A stretch of DNA of 64,000 nucleotides from Zoogloea sp041911615. Its GTDB lineage: Bacteria; Pseudomonadota; Gammaproteobacteria; Burkholderiales; Rhodocyclaceae. Each line of letters begins with the position of its first letter. The stretch's first letter is position 1. A model generated the notes under the pieces. The model was not told the DNA's origin, did not search any database, and was given only the letters and a program-made list of their open reading frames with translations. Positions 27,598-34,922 of the stretch are shown here, one piece after another. The position numbers and the translations under genes are program-made. The stretch lies in assembly GCF_041911615.1 (NCBI RefSeq), contig NZ_JAYROR010000040.1, positions 1 to 64,000 on the forward strand. The letters run 5' to 3'.

Positions 27598-28041
27598 TCA
27601 GCAGATACCCGCGGTCTTGCAGGTGCCGGAAATACCCCAGGACAGGGCATTCGCACCGCCCGAGGCAGCAGCCGTCGGGGTAAGGATATAAGTTTCGCCC
27701 GACAAACCGTTGGCGGAGACAGCAGTCGCAGTGATGACAGCCTTGCCATCATCGGAAATAGCGACCGACGACACAAAACCTGCAGCCTTGGTCGTATTGG
27801 CGGGCAGATCGGAAGCGGTGGTCGCGGCAGCACTCGGCTTGCAGACGGTCAGATCGTTGTTGTTGTTCTGGAAGCACAGCTCGACGCCCAGCTTGAACGG
27901 CTGAGTCGATTGAACCACCTCAGAGAACTTGGCCTTCTTGGTGTAGGTCTGGTACTGCGGAACAGCGATCGCCGCCAGGATGCCGATGATGGCCACGACG
28001 ATCATCAGTTCGATCAGGGTAAAACCGCCTTGCTTCTTCAT
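27598..28041 (-). CDS. pilA: Type IV major pilin
   Basis: 147 residues from the ATG at 28039-28041, which gives a short class IVa leader MKKQGG cleaved by PilD before the N-methylated Phe of FTLIELMIVVAIIGILAAIA. The Glu at +5 is present. The C-terminus has a Cys pair (GTCKTAGIC) forming a small disulfide loop, with a second pair (ELCFQNNNNDLTVCKP) around the alpha-beta loop. Subunits polymerise into pili for twitching, adhesion or DNA uptake. The gene is monocistronic, with its own sigma-54 promoter and terminator. The frame open to 28119 upstream is not needed. Confidence 0.95.
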   Translation of the reverse strand: MKKQGGFTLIELMIVVAIIGILAAIAVPQYQTYTKKAKFSEVVQSTQPFKLGVELCFQNNNNDLTVCKPSAAATTASDLPANTTKAAGFVSSVAISDDGKAVITATAVSANGLSGETYILTPTAAASGGANALSWGISGTCKTAGIC

Positions 28042-28102
28042 ATGCGTATCTCCGCTTGTTGGTTTGAATCGAAACGGGCCGGATGCCCGACGCTTCATAC
28101 AA

Positions 28103-28120
28103 GGCAAAGCCCGTGCCACA
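28103..28120 (-). promoter_or_regulatory. Sigma-54 promoter of pilA
   Basis: On minus, TGGCACGGGCTTTGC: GG at 28117-28116 and GC at 28105-28104 with exactly 10 bp between, matching the -24/-12 consensus. Predicted start near 28092, about 50 nt before the ATG. PilR would be the expected activator. Confidence 0.88.
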
Positions 28121-28247
28121 CATTGAAAAAAAGATGTCTTCTTCCAGATCAGTGGCTTAGACCGTACCGCAGGCTCAGCGTGAGATTATCCCCACGGCCG
28201 GTGTGACATTTTTCGTCACCCCGCTGCCGCAATCCGTCAACCGCGCG

Positions 28248-28688
28248 TCATGTCGTCGCCCGCTGTGACACGAACAGGATGCGCTGCTGCTCGGGGCCGA
28301 GCATGTCGGCGAGCGAGACCCGGTCGAGGCTGGCGAGAAACGCCTCGAGGGCGCCGGCCAGCGCGCCCTTGAGGCGACAACTGCCGGTGAGCAGGCAGCC
28401 GCTGTCGGTGGTGAAGCATTCAACCAGGGCGAGATCGCTTTCCATCTTGCGCACCACTTCGCCCAGGAAGATCGACCGCGCCGGCTGAGCCAGCCGCAGA
28501 CCGCCGCCCTTTCCCCGCAGACCTTCGACAAAACCGTTGCGGATCAACTGGTTGACCACCTTCATCAAATGCGTGCGCGAGACCTCGAAGCGCTCCGAGA
28601 TTTCCTGAATGGTGGCCAGGCGATGGGCGTTGGCGGCCAGGAAGATCAGCACGCGCAGGGCGTAGTCGGTGTGATGGGTGATGTGCAT
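28248..28688 (-). CDS. nsrR: Nitric-oxide-sensing repressor NsrR (Rrf2 family)
   Basis: 146 residues. The N-terminal winged helix of Rrf2 proteins (HTDYALRVLIFLAAN, VSRTHLMKVVNQLIRNGFVE, LRGKGGGLRLAQP) is followed by Cys 91, 98 and 104 in ECFTTDSGCLLTGSCRLKGA. These, with Asp 8, are the ligands expected for the [4Fe-4S] cluster of NsrR. NO destroys the cluster and releases the repressor. The 98/104 spacing matches the C-x5-C pair of known NsrR. It is divergent from a three-gene operon whose promoter overlaps an NsrR-like box, so control of that operon and autoregulation are likely. Confidence 0.9.
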   Translation of the reverse strand: MHITHHTDYALRVLIFLAANAHRLATIQEISERFEVSRTHLMKVVNQLIRNGFVEGLRGKGGGLRLAQPARSIFLGEVVRKMESDLALVECFTTDSGCLLTGSCRLKGALAGALEAFLASLDRVSLADMLGPEQQRILFVSQRATT

Positions 28689-28738
28689 GGCGGTGCATCC
28701 GGGTGCTTTGACCCTTCAAGTATAAGGGACATCGCCAA

Positions 28739-28761
28739 AAGATTCATTTCTGTTGACTCTT
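28739..28761. promoter_or_regulatory. Possible second, weaker NsrR box
   Basis: AAGATTCATTT on the left and TGACTCTT on the right in a 23-bp frame that partly matches the NsrR consensus. It sits immediately upstream of the better box and overlaps the -35 element at 28753. Could be chance. Confidence 0.35.
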
Positions 28762-28781
28762 TTAAAGATGCTTTTTATATT
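28753..28781 (+). promoter_or_regulatory. Sigma-70 promoter of the aldolase-fpr operon
   Basis: TTGACT (28753-28758), a 17-bp spacer and TATATT (28776-28781). Predicted start near 28788, about 33 nt before the ATG at 28821. The -10 lies inside the NsrR-like box, so bound repressor would block RNA polymerase. Confidence 0.75.
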
Positions 28782-28787
28782 CATCTT
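28765..28787. promoter_or_regulatory. NsrR operator
   Basis: AAGATGC and TCATCTT separated by nine A/T bases form a 23-bp dyad that matches the known NsrR consensus (AAGATGY, T/A-rich centre, RCATCTT) in both outer arms. It lies between nsrR and the divergent operon. Confidence 0.8.
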
Positions 28788-28820
28788 AAAGCACAGCCCA
28801 ACCCCACCCGGAGCCTCCCC

Positions 28821-29495
28821 ATGACCCAAACCGATACCACGCCTCTCACGACGCCCTTCCCGTTCGAAAACCCGCGCCTCGCCGACGCTGCGACGGTGAT
28901 GCGCAAGGCTTACGAGCTCGGCTGGATCAGCACCCGCGACGGCAACGTCTCGGTGGCGATGAGCGACCGCCGCGGCTTTCTGATCTCGGCCAGCGGCGTC
29001 GTCAAGCACAGCCTGGCCCCCAGCCAGTTCGTCTTCGTTCCCACCGACGGCAGCACCGAAAGCGGTGGACGCCGCCCCTCCGGCGAGCTGGAACTGCACC
29101 GGCGCGTCCAGGCGCTGGTCACCAGTGGGCCGCTGACGGTGCTCCACCTGCATCCGACCCACATCGTCGCCGCGTTGTACGCCGGCCATCGGCTGTCCAC
29201 GCTGTCGGGCGGCTTCCCGGAGGTGACGCGCTACACCCGGGTCGGCGCCGACGTGCCGGCGCTGCCGGCAACCAGCGAGGAACTCGCCATCGCCTGTGAG
29301 GCGGCATTCCGTCCGGCACTCGGGCCGATGCCCCACGTCGTCGGGCTCGACCGGCACGGCGTGGTCGCGGTCGGCCGCAGCCCGTGGGAAGCGTTCGAAC
29401 ACGTCGAGCGCCTCGAGCACATCTGCCGCATCGTGCTCACCGCCGGCCCCATCCCCGTCCCCACCCCCGAAGGAGAACGTCATGACGTCGCGTGA
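28821..29495 (+). CDS. Class II aldolase/adducin family protein
   Basis: 224 residues from the ATG at 28821. Family hallmarks: RDGNVSV, SGVVKHSL, the zinc-binding HLHPTHIVAAL and a C-terminal His in VGLDRHGVVAVG. Members cleave or isomerise phosphosugars and related hydroxy-keto compounds (fuculose-1-P, ribulose-5-P or methylthioribulose-1-P types); the substrate here is not evident. The unexpected feature is its place as first gene behind an NsrR-box promoter with a small membrane protein and a ferredoxin reductase. It overlaps the next gene by 14 nt. Confidence 0.85.
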   Translation: MTQTDTTPLTTPFPFENPRLADAATVMRKAYELGWISTRDGNVSVAMSDRRGFLISASGVVKHSLAPSQFVFVPTDGSTESGGRRPSGELELHRRVQALVTSGPLTVLHLHPTHIVAALYAGHRLSTLSGGFPEVTRYTRVGADVPALPATSEELAIACEAAFRPALGPMPHVVGLDRHGVVAVGRSPWEAFEHVERLEHICRIVLTAGPIPVPTPEGERHDVA

Positions 29496-29721
29496 CCCCA
29501 ACCCGCAGCGCATCCTCTACGCCGGCCGCGCGATGATGGTCGTCGCCGCGGCGGGGATGCTCGGCTCGACGCTGGTGGCCTACCCGCTGGCCGAGCGCTT
29601 CAGCCTCGCCATGCAGATCGCCGGACACCTGGCGCTGCCGGTGTCGGCGGCGGTGTTCAAACTCGGCTACGTGGTCCGTCTGGCTGCCCACCACGCGCTG
29701 GGCAACCTGCAGGCCGGCTGA
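29482..29721 (+). CDS. Small two-helix membrane protein in the NsrR-controlled operon
   Basis: 79 residues from the ATG at 29482, preceded by AAGGAGA at the correct distance and overlapping the aldolase 3' end by 14 nt, which supports real translation. Two hydrophobic segments (MMVVAAAGMLGSTLVAYPLA and MQIAGHLALPVSAAVFKLGYVV) are joined by a short charged loop. No family recognised. A His in the second segment and another His pair near the end (LAAHHALG) could bind metal or haem, but this is speculation. Position between the aldolase and fpr suggests a shared nitrosative-stress or redox role. Confidence 0.75.
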   Translation: MTSRDPNPQRILYAGRAMMVVAAAGMLGSTLVAYPLAERFSLAMQIAGHLALPVSAAVFKLGYVVRLAAHHALGNLQAG

Positions 29722-29804
29722 TCCCGCTCCCGCCGGAACAAAGCCGGCGGGCGGTGGTCTCGACCAGCAAGGGCGGGCCGCCCGCCGCACACAAGGAGAC
29801 CGGC

Positions 29805-30584
29805 ATGGACGACGACCTGAACGCGCGCACGCGCCGCGCCACGATCACCTGGATGCACCGCTGGAGCCCTCGCCTGCTGTCGTTCCGGATCGAACGCGAT
29901 CCGGGCTTCCGCTTCGTGCCGGGCCAGTTCGCCCGCCTCGGGCTGCTCAAGGAAAACGGCGCCCCGGTATGGCGCGCCTACTCGATGACCTCCGCCAGCT
30001 GGGACGACTTCCTCGAGTTCTACTCGATCGTCGTGCCCGATGGCGAATTCACCTCGCGTCTCGAGAAACTCGGCGTGGGCGACACGCTGATGATCGAAAA
30101 GGCCGCCAACGGCTTCTTCACCACCAACCGCTTCGCCGACGGCCGCGACCTGTGGATGTTCGGCACCGGCACCGGCCTCGCGCCCTACCTGTCGATCCTG
30201 CAGGACGAGACCACCTGGCAGCGCTTCGAACGCCTGATCCTGGTCCACGGCGCCCGTGTCGGCGCCGACCTGGCCTACCGGGACGAGATCGCCGCGCTGC
30301 GCCATCACCCCCTGTGGGCCGAGCACGGCCACAAGCTGATCTACCAGCCCGTCGCCACCCGCGAAGCCGTACCCGGCGCACTGCAGGCGCGAATTCCCGA
30401 GCTGATCGGCGACGGCGGCCTCGAAGCGGCGCTGGACATCCCGTTCACCGACGCGGCCTCCCGATTCATGATCTGCGGCAGCCCCGACATGGTGCGCGAC
30501 ACCCACAAGGCCTTGATGGCGCGCGGTTTCCGCCTCAGCCGACTGGCCGCGCCGGGGCACATCGCCGTCGAAAACGCGTGGTGA
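29805..30584 (+). CDS. fpr: Ferredoxin-NADP reductase
   Basis: 259 residues from the ATG at 29805, chosen for the ACAAGGAGA ribosome site just upstream; the frame extends 17 codons further. The FAD-binding domain has RAYSMTSA and VPGQFARLGL; the NADP domain has GTGTGLAPYLSIL and MICGSPDMVRDT; the C-terminus HIAVENAW has the terminal aromatic residue seen in Fpr. It moves electrons between NADPH and ferredoxin or flavodoxin in the cytoplasm, and is used in oxidative and nitrosative stress repair. It is the last gene of the NsrR-box operon, 83 bp after the small membrane protein. Confidence 0.92.
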   Translation: MDDDLNARTRRATITWMHRWSPRLLSFRIERDPGFRFVPGQFARLGLLKENGAPVWRAYSMTSASWDDFLEFYSIVVPDGEFTSRLEKLGVGDTLMIEKAANGFFTTNRFADGRDLWMFGTGTGLAPYLSILQDETTWQRFERLILVHGARVGADLAYRDEIAALRHHPLWAEHGHKLIYQPVATREAVPGALQARIPELIGDGGLEAALDIPFTDAASRFMICGSPDMVRDTHKALMARGFRLSRLAAPGHIAVENAW

Positions 30585-30647
30585 AGCACCGGCGCCGGGC
30601 CGCTGACCGGCGCTTTGCGCCCATTTTTGGTGCGTCGCCGTCAGCGA

Positions 30648-30664
30648 TGCACGAATCGTGTGCG
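30648..30664. promoter_or_regulatory. Candidate NtrC binding site upstream of amt
   Basis: TGCACGAATCGTGTGCG matches the outer arms of the NtrC consensus (TGCAC-N7-GTGCA) about 65 bp upstream of the -24 element, a usual enhancer position. Confidence 0.5.
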
Positions 30665-30726
30665 ACAGGCTGATGCAAGCTTTGTGTCAAGTGGATGAAT
30701 CGACACATTTTTCGATCTCCACAGAA

Positions 30727-30744
30727 CTGGCACAGCACCTGCTT
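30727..30744 (+). promoter_or_regulatory. Sigma-54 promoter of amt
   Basis: CTGGCACAGCACCTGCTT has GG (30729-30730) and GC (30741-30742) separated by 10 bp, the -24/-12 signature. It is 30 nt before the amt ATG and fits nitrogen control by NtrC. Confidence 0.82.
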
Positions 30745-30773
30745 GGTGCCCCGCATCAGATTTGGAGCCCAAA

Positions 30774-31976
30774 ATGGAGCAAACAAGCAACGCCAGTAAC
30801 GTCCTCTTCGTCCTGCTCGGCGCCATCATGGTGCTGGCGATGCACGCCGGCTTCGCGTTCCTCGAAGTCGGCACCGTGCGCAAGAAGAACCAGGTCAACG
30901 CGCTGGTCAAGATCCTGACCGACTTCTGCGTCTCGGCCATCGCCTACTTCTTCATCGGCTACACCGTCGCCTACGGCGTCAATTTCTTCACCAGCGCCGA
31001 CGTGCTGGCCCAGAAGAGCGGTTACGAGATGGTGAAGTTCTTCTTCCTGCTCACGTTCGCGGCGGCCATCCCGGCGATCATCTCCGGCGGCATCGCCGAG
31101 CGCGCCAAGTTCCACCCCCAGAGCATCGCCACCTTCATGCTGGTCGGCTTCGTCTATCCGTTTTTCGAGGGCATCGCCTGGAACGACAACTTCGGCATCC
31201 AGCCCTGGCTCGAAGCCGCCCTGGGCGCCAAGTTCCACGACTTCGCCGGCTCGGTGGTGGTCCATGCCGTCGGCGGCTGGATCGCCTTGCCCGCGGTGCT
31301 GCTGCTCGGCGCCCGCCGCGGCCGCTACACCAAGGAAGGCAACGTCGCCGCCCATCCGCCCTCCAACATCCCGTTCCTGGCGCTGGGCGCCTGGATCCTC
31401 ACCGTCGGCTGGTTCGGCTTCAACGTGATGTCGGCCCAGACCCTCGACAAGGTGAGCGGCCTCGTCGCCCTCAACTCGCTGATGGCGATGGTCGGCGGCA
31501 CCCTCGCCGCGATGATCCTCGGCAAGAACGACCCGGGCTTCATCCACAACGGCCCCCTCGCCGGCCTCGTCGCGGTCTGCGCGGGCTCCGACCTGATGCA
31601 CCCGATCGGCGCGCTGGCCACCGGCACCGTCGCCGGCGTGCTGTTCGTGCAGCTCTTCACCATCACCCAGAACCGCTGGAAGATCGACGACGTGCTCGGC
31701 GTGTGGCCGCTGCACGGCCTGTGCGGCGCCTGGGGCGGGATCGCCGCGGGCATCTTCGGCAGCACCGCGCTGGGCGGCATCGGCGGGGTGAGCTTCGTCG
31801 CCCAGCTGGTGGGCACCCTGGCCGGCATCGCGATCGCGCTGGCGGGCGGTACCATCGTGTATGGCACGCTCAAGCAGCTCGTCGGCATCCGACTCGATCC
31901 GGAAGAGGAGTTCGACGGCGCCGACCTGACGATCCACAAGATCACCGCGACGCCGGACCGGGAGACCCACTGGTAA
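30774..31976 (+). CDS. amtB: Ammonium transporter, Amt family
   Basis: 400 residues from the ATG at 30774 (GGAG 8 nt upstream). About eleven membrane segments. The pore twin-His residues are visible in VVVHAVGGWIALPA and PLHGLCGAWGGI, and the GIAERAKFHPQS and EGIAWND regions are typical. It conducts NH3/NH4+ across the inner membrane under nitrogen limitation. The N-terminus (NASNVLFVLLGAIMVLAMHA) begins directly in a helix without an AmtB signal peptide, and no glnK lies next to it, so it may be one of several Amt copies. A sigma-54 promoter and a terminator bracket it. Confidence 0.93.
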   Translation: MEQTSNASNVLFVLLGAIMVLAMHAGFAFLEVGTVRKKNQVNALVKILTDFCVSAIAYFFIGYTVAYGVNFFTSADVLAQKSGYEMVKFFFLLTFAAAIPAIISGGIAERAKFHPQSIATFMLVGFVYPFFEGIAWNDNFGIQPWLEAALGAKFHDFAGSVVVHAVGGWIALPAVLLLGARRGRYTKEGNVAAHPPSNIPFLALGAWILTVGWFGFNVMSAQTLDKVSGLVALNSLMAMVGGTLAAMILGKNDPGFIHNGPLAGLVAVCAGSDLMHPIGALATGTVAGVLFVQLFTITQNRWKIDDVLGVWPLHGLCGAWGGIAAGIFGSTALGGIGGVSFVAQLVGTLAGIAIALAGGTIVYGTLKQLVGIRLDPEEEFDGADLTIHKITATPDRETHW

Positions 31977-32008
31977 GCCCCATCCGACCACACCCCGCGA
32001 CACCCCGG

Positions 32009-32039
32009 AAAGGGAGCCGACAGGCTCCCTTTTCCGTTT
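32009..32039 (+). terminator. Rho-independent terminator after amt
   Basis: A 10-bp perfect stem AAAGGGAGCC / GGCTCCCTTT around GACA, followed by TCCGTTT. Confidence 0.85.
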
Positions 32040-32163
32040 GATCCGCGCCGTCGCCCGCTCTCCGGCCACCGCCAGCGCCGCACCATCGCGCGGCGACGCG
32101 GACAGGGGCGGCCTGTGCTACGCCGCTTGCATCCGTCGCCGACATGCAGTTAGACTGCGCGCC

Positions 32164-32362
32164 GTTACGGGTGCCGACCCCGCGTCTGCGGGGAAGGTGA
32201 AACGGGAAGTCCGGTGACGTCGGGAGCACGCGCTCCCCGACCATTCCGGCGCAGCCCCCGCTGCTGTAAGCCAGACGAATCTGTCCAACGCCACTGCGTG
32301 CCCTGCACGTGGGAAGGTCGGCAGAAGAGGATGAAGGCGAGCCAGAAGACCGGCCTGTGACG
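32164..32362 (+). promoter_or_regulatory. Cobalamin riboswitch
   Basis: The conserved blocks occur in order: GGGTGCC start, GGGGAAGGTGAAACGGGAA, GTCCGGTG, CCCCCGCTGCTGTAAGCC, CCACTG, GTGGGAAGGTCGG and the B12 box GAGCCAGAAGACCGGCC. It precedes a cobalamin synthesis and transport operon, so binding of adenosylcobalamin should shut expression of the operon. Confidence 0.95.
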
Positions 32363-32579
32363 TTATGGTGTGGTATTGGCCCCGGGGTGTGGGCAGAGCC
32401 GACCGATGGGCTTGCCCGACCACTGACGTCCGTTCCGCCGCCATCGCCGTATCCCCGGAACCGTCCGCGCCTCTGATCGACGCCTGCCCCGTCACCGGTC
32501 CGTCCTCTCGTTTCACGCGGTTTCTGCGCGCCCCCGATGTCCTGCCGCACTTCGTCCATCCAGCACGAAGGAAAGCATC

Positions 32580-33218
32580 ATGCACATCGAACCCGGGCAC
32601 ATCGCCACCGTTAAAGTCCTCGCCGCCAACGCCGCCGCCGTGGCGCTCCTCGGCAGCCAGTCCGTCCAGCTCCTCAAGCAGCCCACACTGATCGTCCGCA
32701 GCCTGATCGCCGGCGTGTTCTTCACGCTGTTCATGCAAGCCTTCCACCTGCCGGTCGGCCCCTCCGAACTGCACTTCCTCGGCGCGATGCCGATCTACCT
32801 GGCCCTCGGCTTCGTGCCGGCGCTGTTCGGCTTCGCCATCGGCCTCTTCGCCCAGGGGCTGCTGTTCGAGCCCGCCGATCTGCTCCACCTGGGTGTCAAT
32901 ACGCTCTCCCTCGCGCTGCCGCTGATCGCCGTGCACGCCACCCTCGGCAAGCGGATGCTGGCCGCCCGGGCGCGGCTCGACGTGCGCCGCATCCTCGCGC
33001 TCGACGCCGTCTTCTACACCGGCGTCACCCTGATGGTCGGCTTCTGGCTCGCCATCGGCGAGACGGCCACGCCGCTTTCCGCATGGCTGGCCTTCGCCTC
33101 GTCCTACGCCGCTGTCGTGGCCTTCGAACCGCTCGTCACGCTGCTGGCGCTCGCCGCCATCGCCCGCGGCCAGCACCGCGCCGCGGTGCGCTTCTGCTTC
33201 CAGCCCCAGGCGGTCTGA
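32580..33218 (+). CDS. cbiM: CbiM-family ECF transporter S component (cobalt or corrinoid precursor uptake)
   Basis: 212 residues from the ATG at 32580. It begins MHIEPGHI, like the MHIPDG N-terminus of CbiM whose first residues coordinate Co2+ or Ni2+. Six or so membrane segments follow (SLIAGVFFTLFMQAFHLPVG, ALGFVPALFGFAIGLFAQGL). It is the first gene after the B12 riboswitch and only 3 bp before cobM, so cobalt supply for CbiX is the likely role. No cbiN, cbiQ or cbiO accompanies it here; some proteobacterial CbiM-like proteins act with separate partners encoded elsewhere. Confidence 0.82.
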   Translation: MHIEPGHIATVKVLAANAAAVALLGSQSVQLLKQPTLIVRSLIAGVFFTLFMQAFHLPVGPSELHFLGAMPIYLALGFVPALFGFAIGLFAQGLLFEPADLLHLGVNTLSLALPLIAVHATLGKRMLAARARLDVRRILALDAVFYTGVTLMVGFWLAIGETATPLSAWLAFASSYAAVVAFEPLVTLLALAAIARGQHRAAVRFCFQPQAV

Positions 33219-33221
33219 GCG

Positions 33222-34022
33222 ATGGCCGGCAAGGTCTGGTTCGTCGGCGCCGGCCCCGGCGACCCCGAACTGCTCACCGTGAAGGGCCGCCGGCTGCTTG
33301 AGACGGCCGGCGCGATCCTGTTCGCCGGTTCGCTGGTGGATCGGGCGGCCACGCTGTTCGCACCGCCCGGCTGCGAGATCCGCGACTCGAAGGACATGAC
33401 CCTCGAGGAAATGACCGCCTGGCTCGTTGAACAGAGCGCCCGCCACGCCACTGTGGTACGCCTGCAGACCGGCGACCCCGGCCTGTACGGCGCGCTGGTC
33501 GAGATGACCCGGCCCCTCACCGCCGCCGGCGTCGACTGGGCGGTGGTGCCCGGCGTGTCCTCGGCCTTCGCCTCGGCCGCGGCCGCCGGCGAGACCCTGA
33601 CCCTGCCGGAAGTCACCCAGACGGTGATCCTCACCCGCGTGGCCGGGCGCACCCCGATGCCGCCGGGCGAGGAGCTCGCAACCCTCGCCGCCCACCGCAC
33701 GACCCTGTGCATCTTCCTGTCGATCACCCTGCTCCACGAAGTCCAGCGCGCCCTGCGCGCCGCCGGCTGGCCCGAGGACGCGCCGATCCTGGTGGTCCAG
33801 AAGGCCAGCTGGCCCGGCGAGGAAAAGATCGTCCGCGGCACCCTCGCCGACATCAAGCAGCGCTGCCAGGCCGAGAAGATCGCCAGCCAGGCGATGATCG
33901 TCGCCAGCCCCGCCCTGGGCGCCGCCGACTGGCCAACCCTCGTCCGCTCCAAGCTCTACGACCCCGCCTTCACGCACCGTTTCCGCAAGGCGACGGTCCG
34001 CGCCCCGGAGAACCCCGCATGA
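33222..34022 (+). CDS. cobM: Precorrin-4 / cobalt-precorrin-4 C11-methyltransferase
   Basis: 266 residues. An SAM-dependent tetrapyrrole methylase: N-terminal WFVGAGPGDPELLTVKGRRL, RLQTGDPGLYGALVEM, VPGVSSAFASAAAAG and ASWPGEEKIVRGTLADI are the family signature and match CobM/CbiF. It methylates C-11 of the corrin precursor. The stop overlaps the cbiX start by four bases (ATGA). It works here as CbiF, because the cluster is of the cobalt-early type. Confidence 0.95.
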   Translation: MAGKVWFVGAGPGDPELLTVKGRRLLETAGAILFAGSLVDRAATLFAPPGCEIRDSKDMTLEEMTAWLVEQSARHATVVRLQTGDPGLYGALVEMTRPLTAAGVDWAVVPGVSSAFASAAAAGETLTLPEVTQTVILTRVAGRTPMPPGEELATLAAHRTTLCIFLSITLLHEVQRALRAAGWPEDAPILVVQKASWPGEEKIVRGTLADIKQRCQAEKIASQAMIVASPALGAADWPTLVRSKLYDPAFTHRFRKATVRAPENPA

Positions 34023-34915
34023 ACGACACCGCCATCCTCCTGGTCGGCCACGGCTCCCGCAACCGCGAGGGCAACACCGAAATCCTCCAGTTCGCCGCCC
34101 AGTGGCGCGACCGCCACCCCACCTGGCGCATCGAGACCTGCTTCATCGAACACGCCGACGTGCTCCTCGACGAAGGCCTCGACCGCGCCGCAGCCGGCGC
34201 CCGCCGGGTGCGGGTGATCCCCTTCATCCTCAACGCCGCCGGCCACGTGAAGATGGAGCTGCCGGCCGCCATCGAGGCCGCCCGCGCGCGCCACCCGACG
34301 GTGGATTTCGGCTGCGTCCGCCACCTGGGCATGGGCCGCGAGATTCTCACGGTGCTGCAAGGTCAGCTCGACCGCCTGATGAAGGCCCTCGACGTGCCCG
34401 ACCCGCGGACCACCGGCGTGATCCTCCTCGGCCGCGGCTCGTCCGACGCCGGCGCCAACGGCGAACTGGCCAAGATGGCCCGCTGGCTGTTCGAGGACAA
34501 CGACTTCGAACTGGTGGACCTGGCCTTCACCGGCGTCACCTGGCCGCGCCTCGAAAGCGTCGTCCAGCGCCAGGTGCGCCTGGGCATGACGCAGATCGCC
34601 GTGGTGCCGGTGTATCTCTTCAGCGGCGTGCTGATGGACCGCATCCAGGCCCAGCTCGCCCGCCTGCGCGGCCAGTACCCGCAGGTCGCCTTCGCGCTGG
34701 GCAGCCACTTCGGCTTCGACCCGGGCATCTTCGCGCTGCTCGACGCCAAGGTCGGCGGCCACGAGCTCCCCGAAGGCGCGCTGCTCGAATGCGATGGCTG
34801 CAAATACCGCCAGGCCGCCGAGGCCGAGCACCTGCACGACCACAGCCACACCGCCACCAGCCATCACCACGGCCACGACCACGACCACCCCCATCACGAC
34901 CACGCCCCCGCCTGA
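34019..34915 (+). CDS. cbiX: Sirohydrochlorin cobaltochelatase CbiX with His-rich tail
   Basis: 298 residues. Two CbiX-type chelatase repeats are fused: the first has LLVGHGSRNREGNTEILQFA and CFIEHADVLL, the second GVILLGRGSSDAGANGELAK. The last 30 residues are extremely His-rich (HLHDHSHTATSHHHGHDHD and more), as in long-form CbiX, and probably store or deliver cobalt. It inserts Co2+ into sirohydrochlorin, the committed step of the cobalt-early pathway. ATGA overlap with cobM; 7 bp to cobH. Confidence 0.95.
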   Translation: MNDTAILLVGHGSRNREGNTEILQFAAQWRDRHPTWRIETCFIEHADVLLDEGLDRAAAGARRVRVIPFILNAAGHVKMELPAAIEAARARHPTVDFGCVRHLGMGREILTVLQGQLDRLMKALDVPDPRTTGVILLGRGSSDAGANGELAKMARWLFEDNDFELVDLAFTGVTWPRLESVVQRQVRLGMTQIAVVPVYLFSGVLMDRIQAQLARLRGQYPQVAFALGSHFGFDPGIFALLDAKVGGHELPEGALLECDGCKYRQAAEAEHLHDHSHTATSHHHGHDHDHPHHDHAPA

Positions 34916-34922
34916 GCCCGTC

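Larger units (their letters stand above)
31977..32579. other. Intergenic region holding the amt terminator and the cobalamin riboswitch leader
   Basis: 603 bp between amt and cbiM. It carries the amt terminator (32009-32039), a cobalamin riboswitch (32164-32362) and about 215 nt of downstream leader to the cbiM ATG. I saw no gene; a frame at 32365-32691 overlaps cbiM in another frame and is a shadow. Confidence 0.7.

Noticed and set aside
32365..32691. A 108-residue frame after the riboswitch
   Set aside because: It overlaps cbiM in another frame and is Ser/Pro-rich nonsense there.
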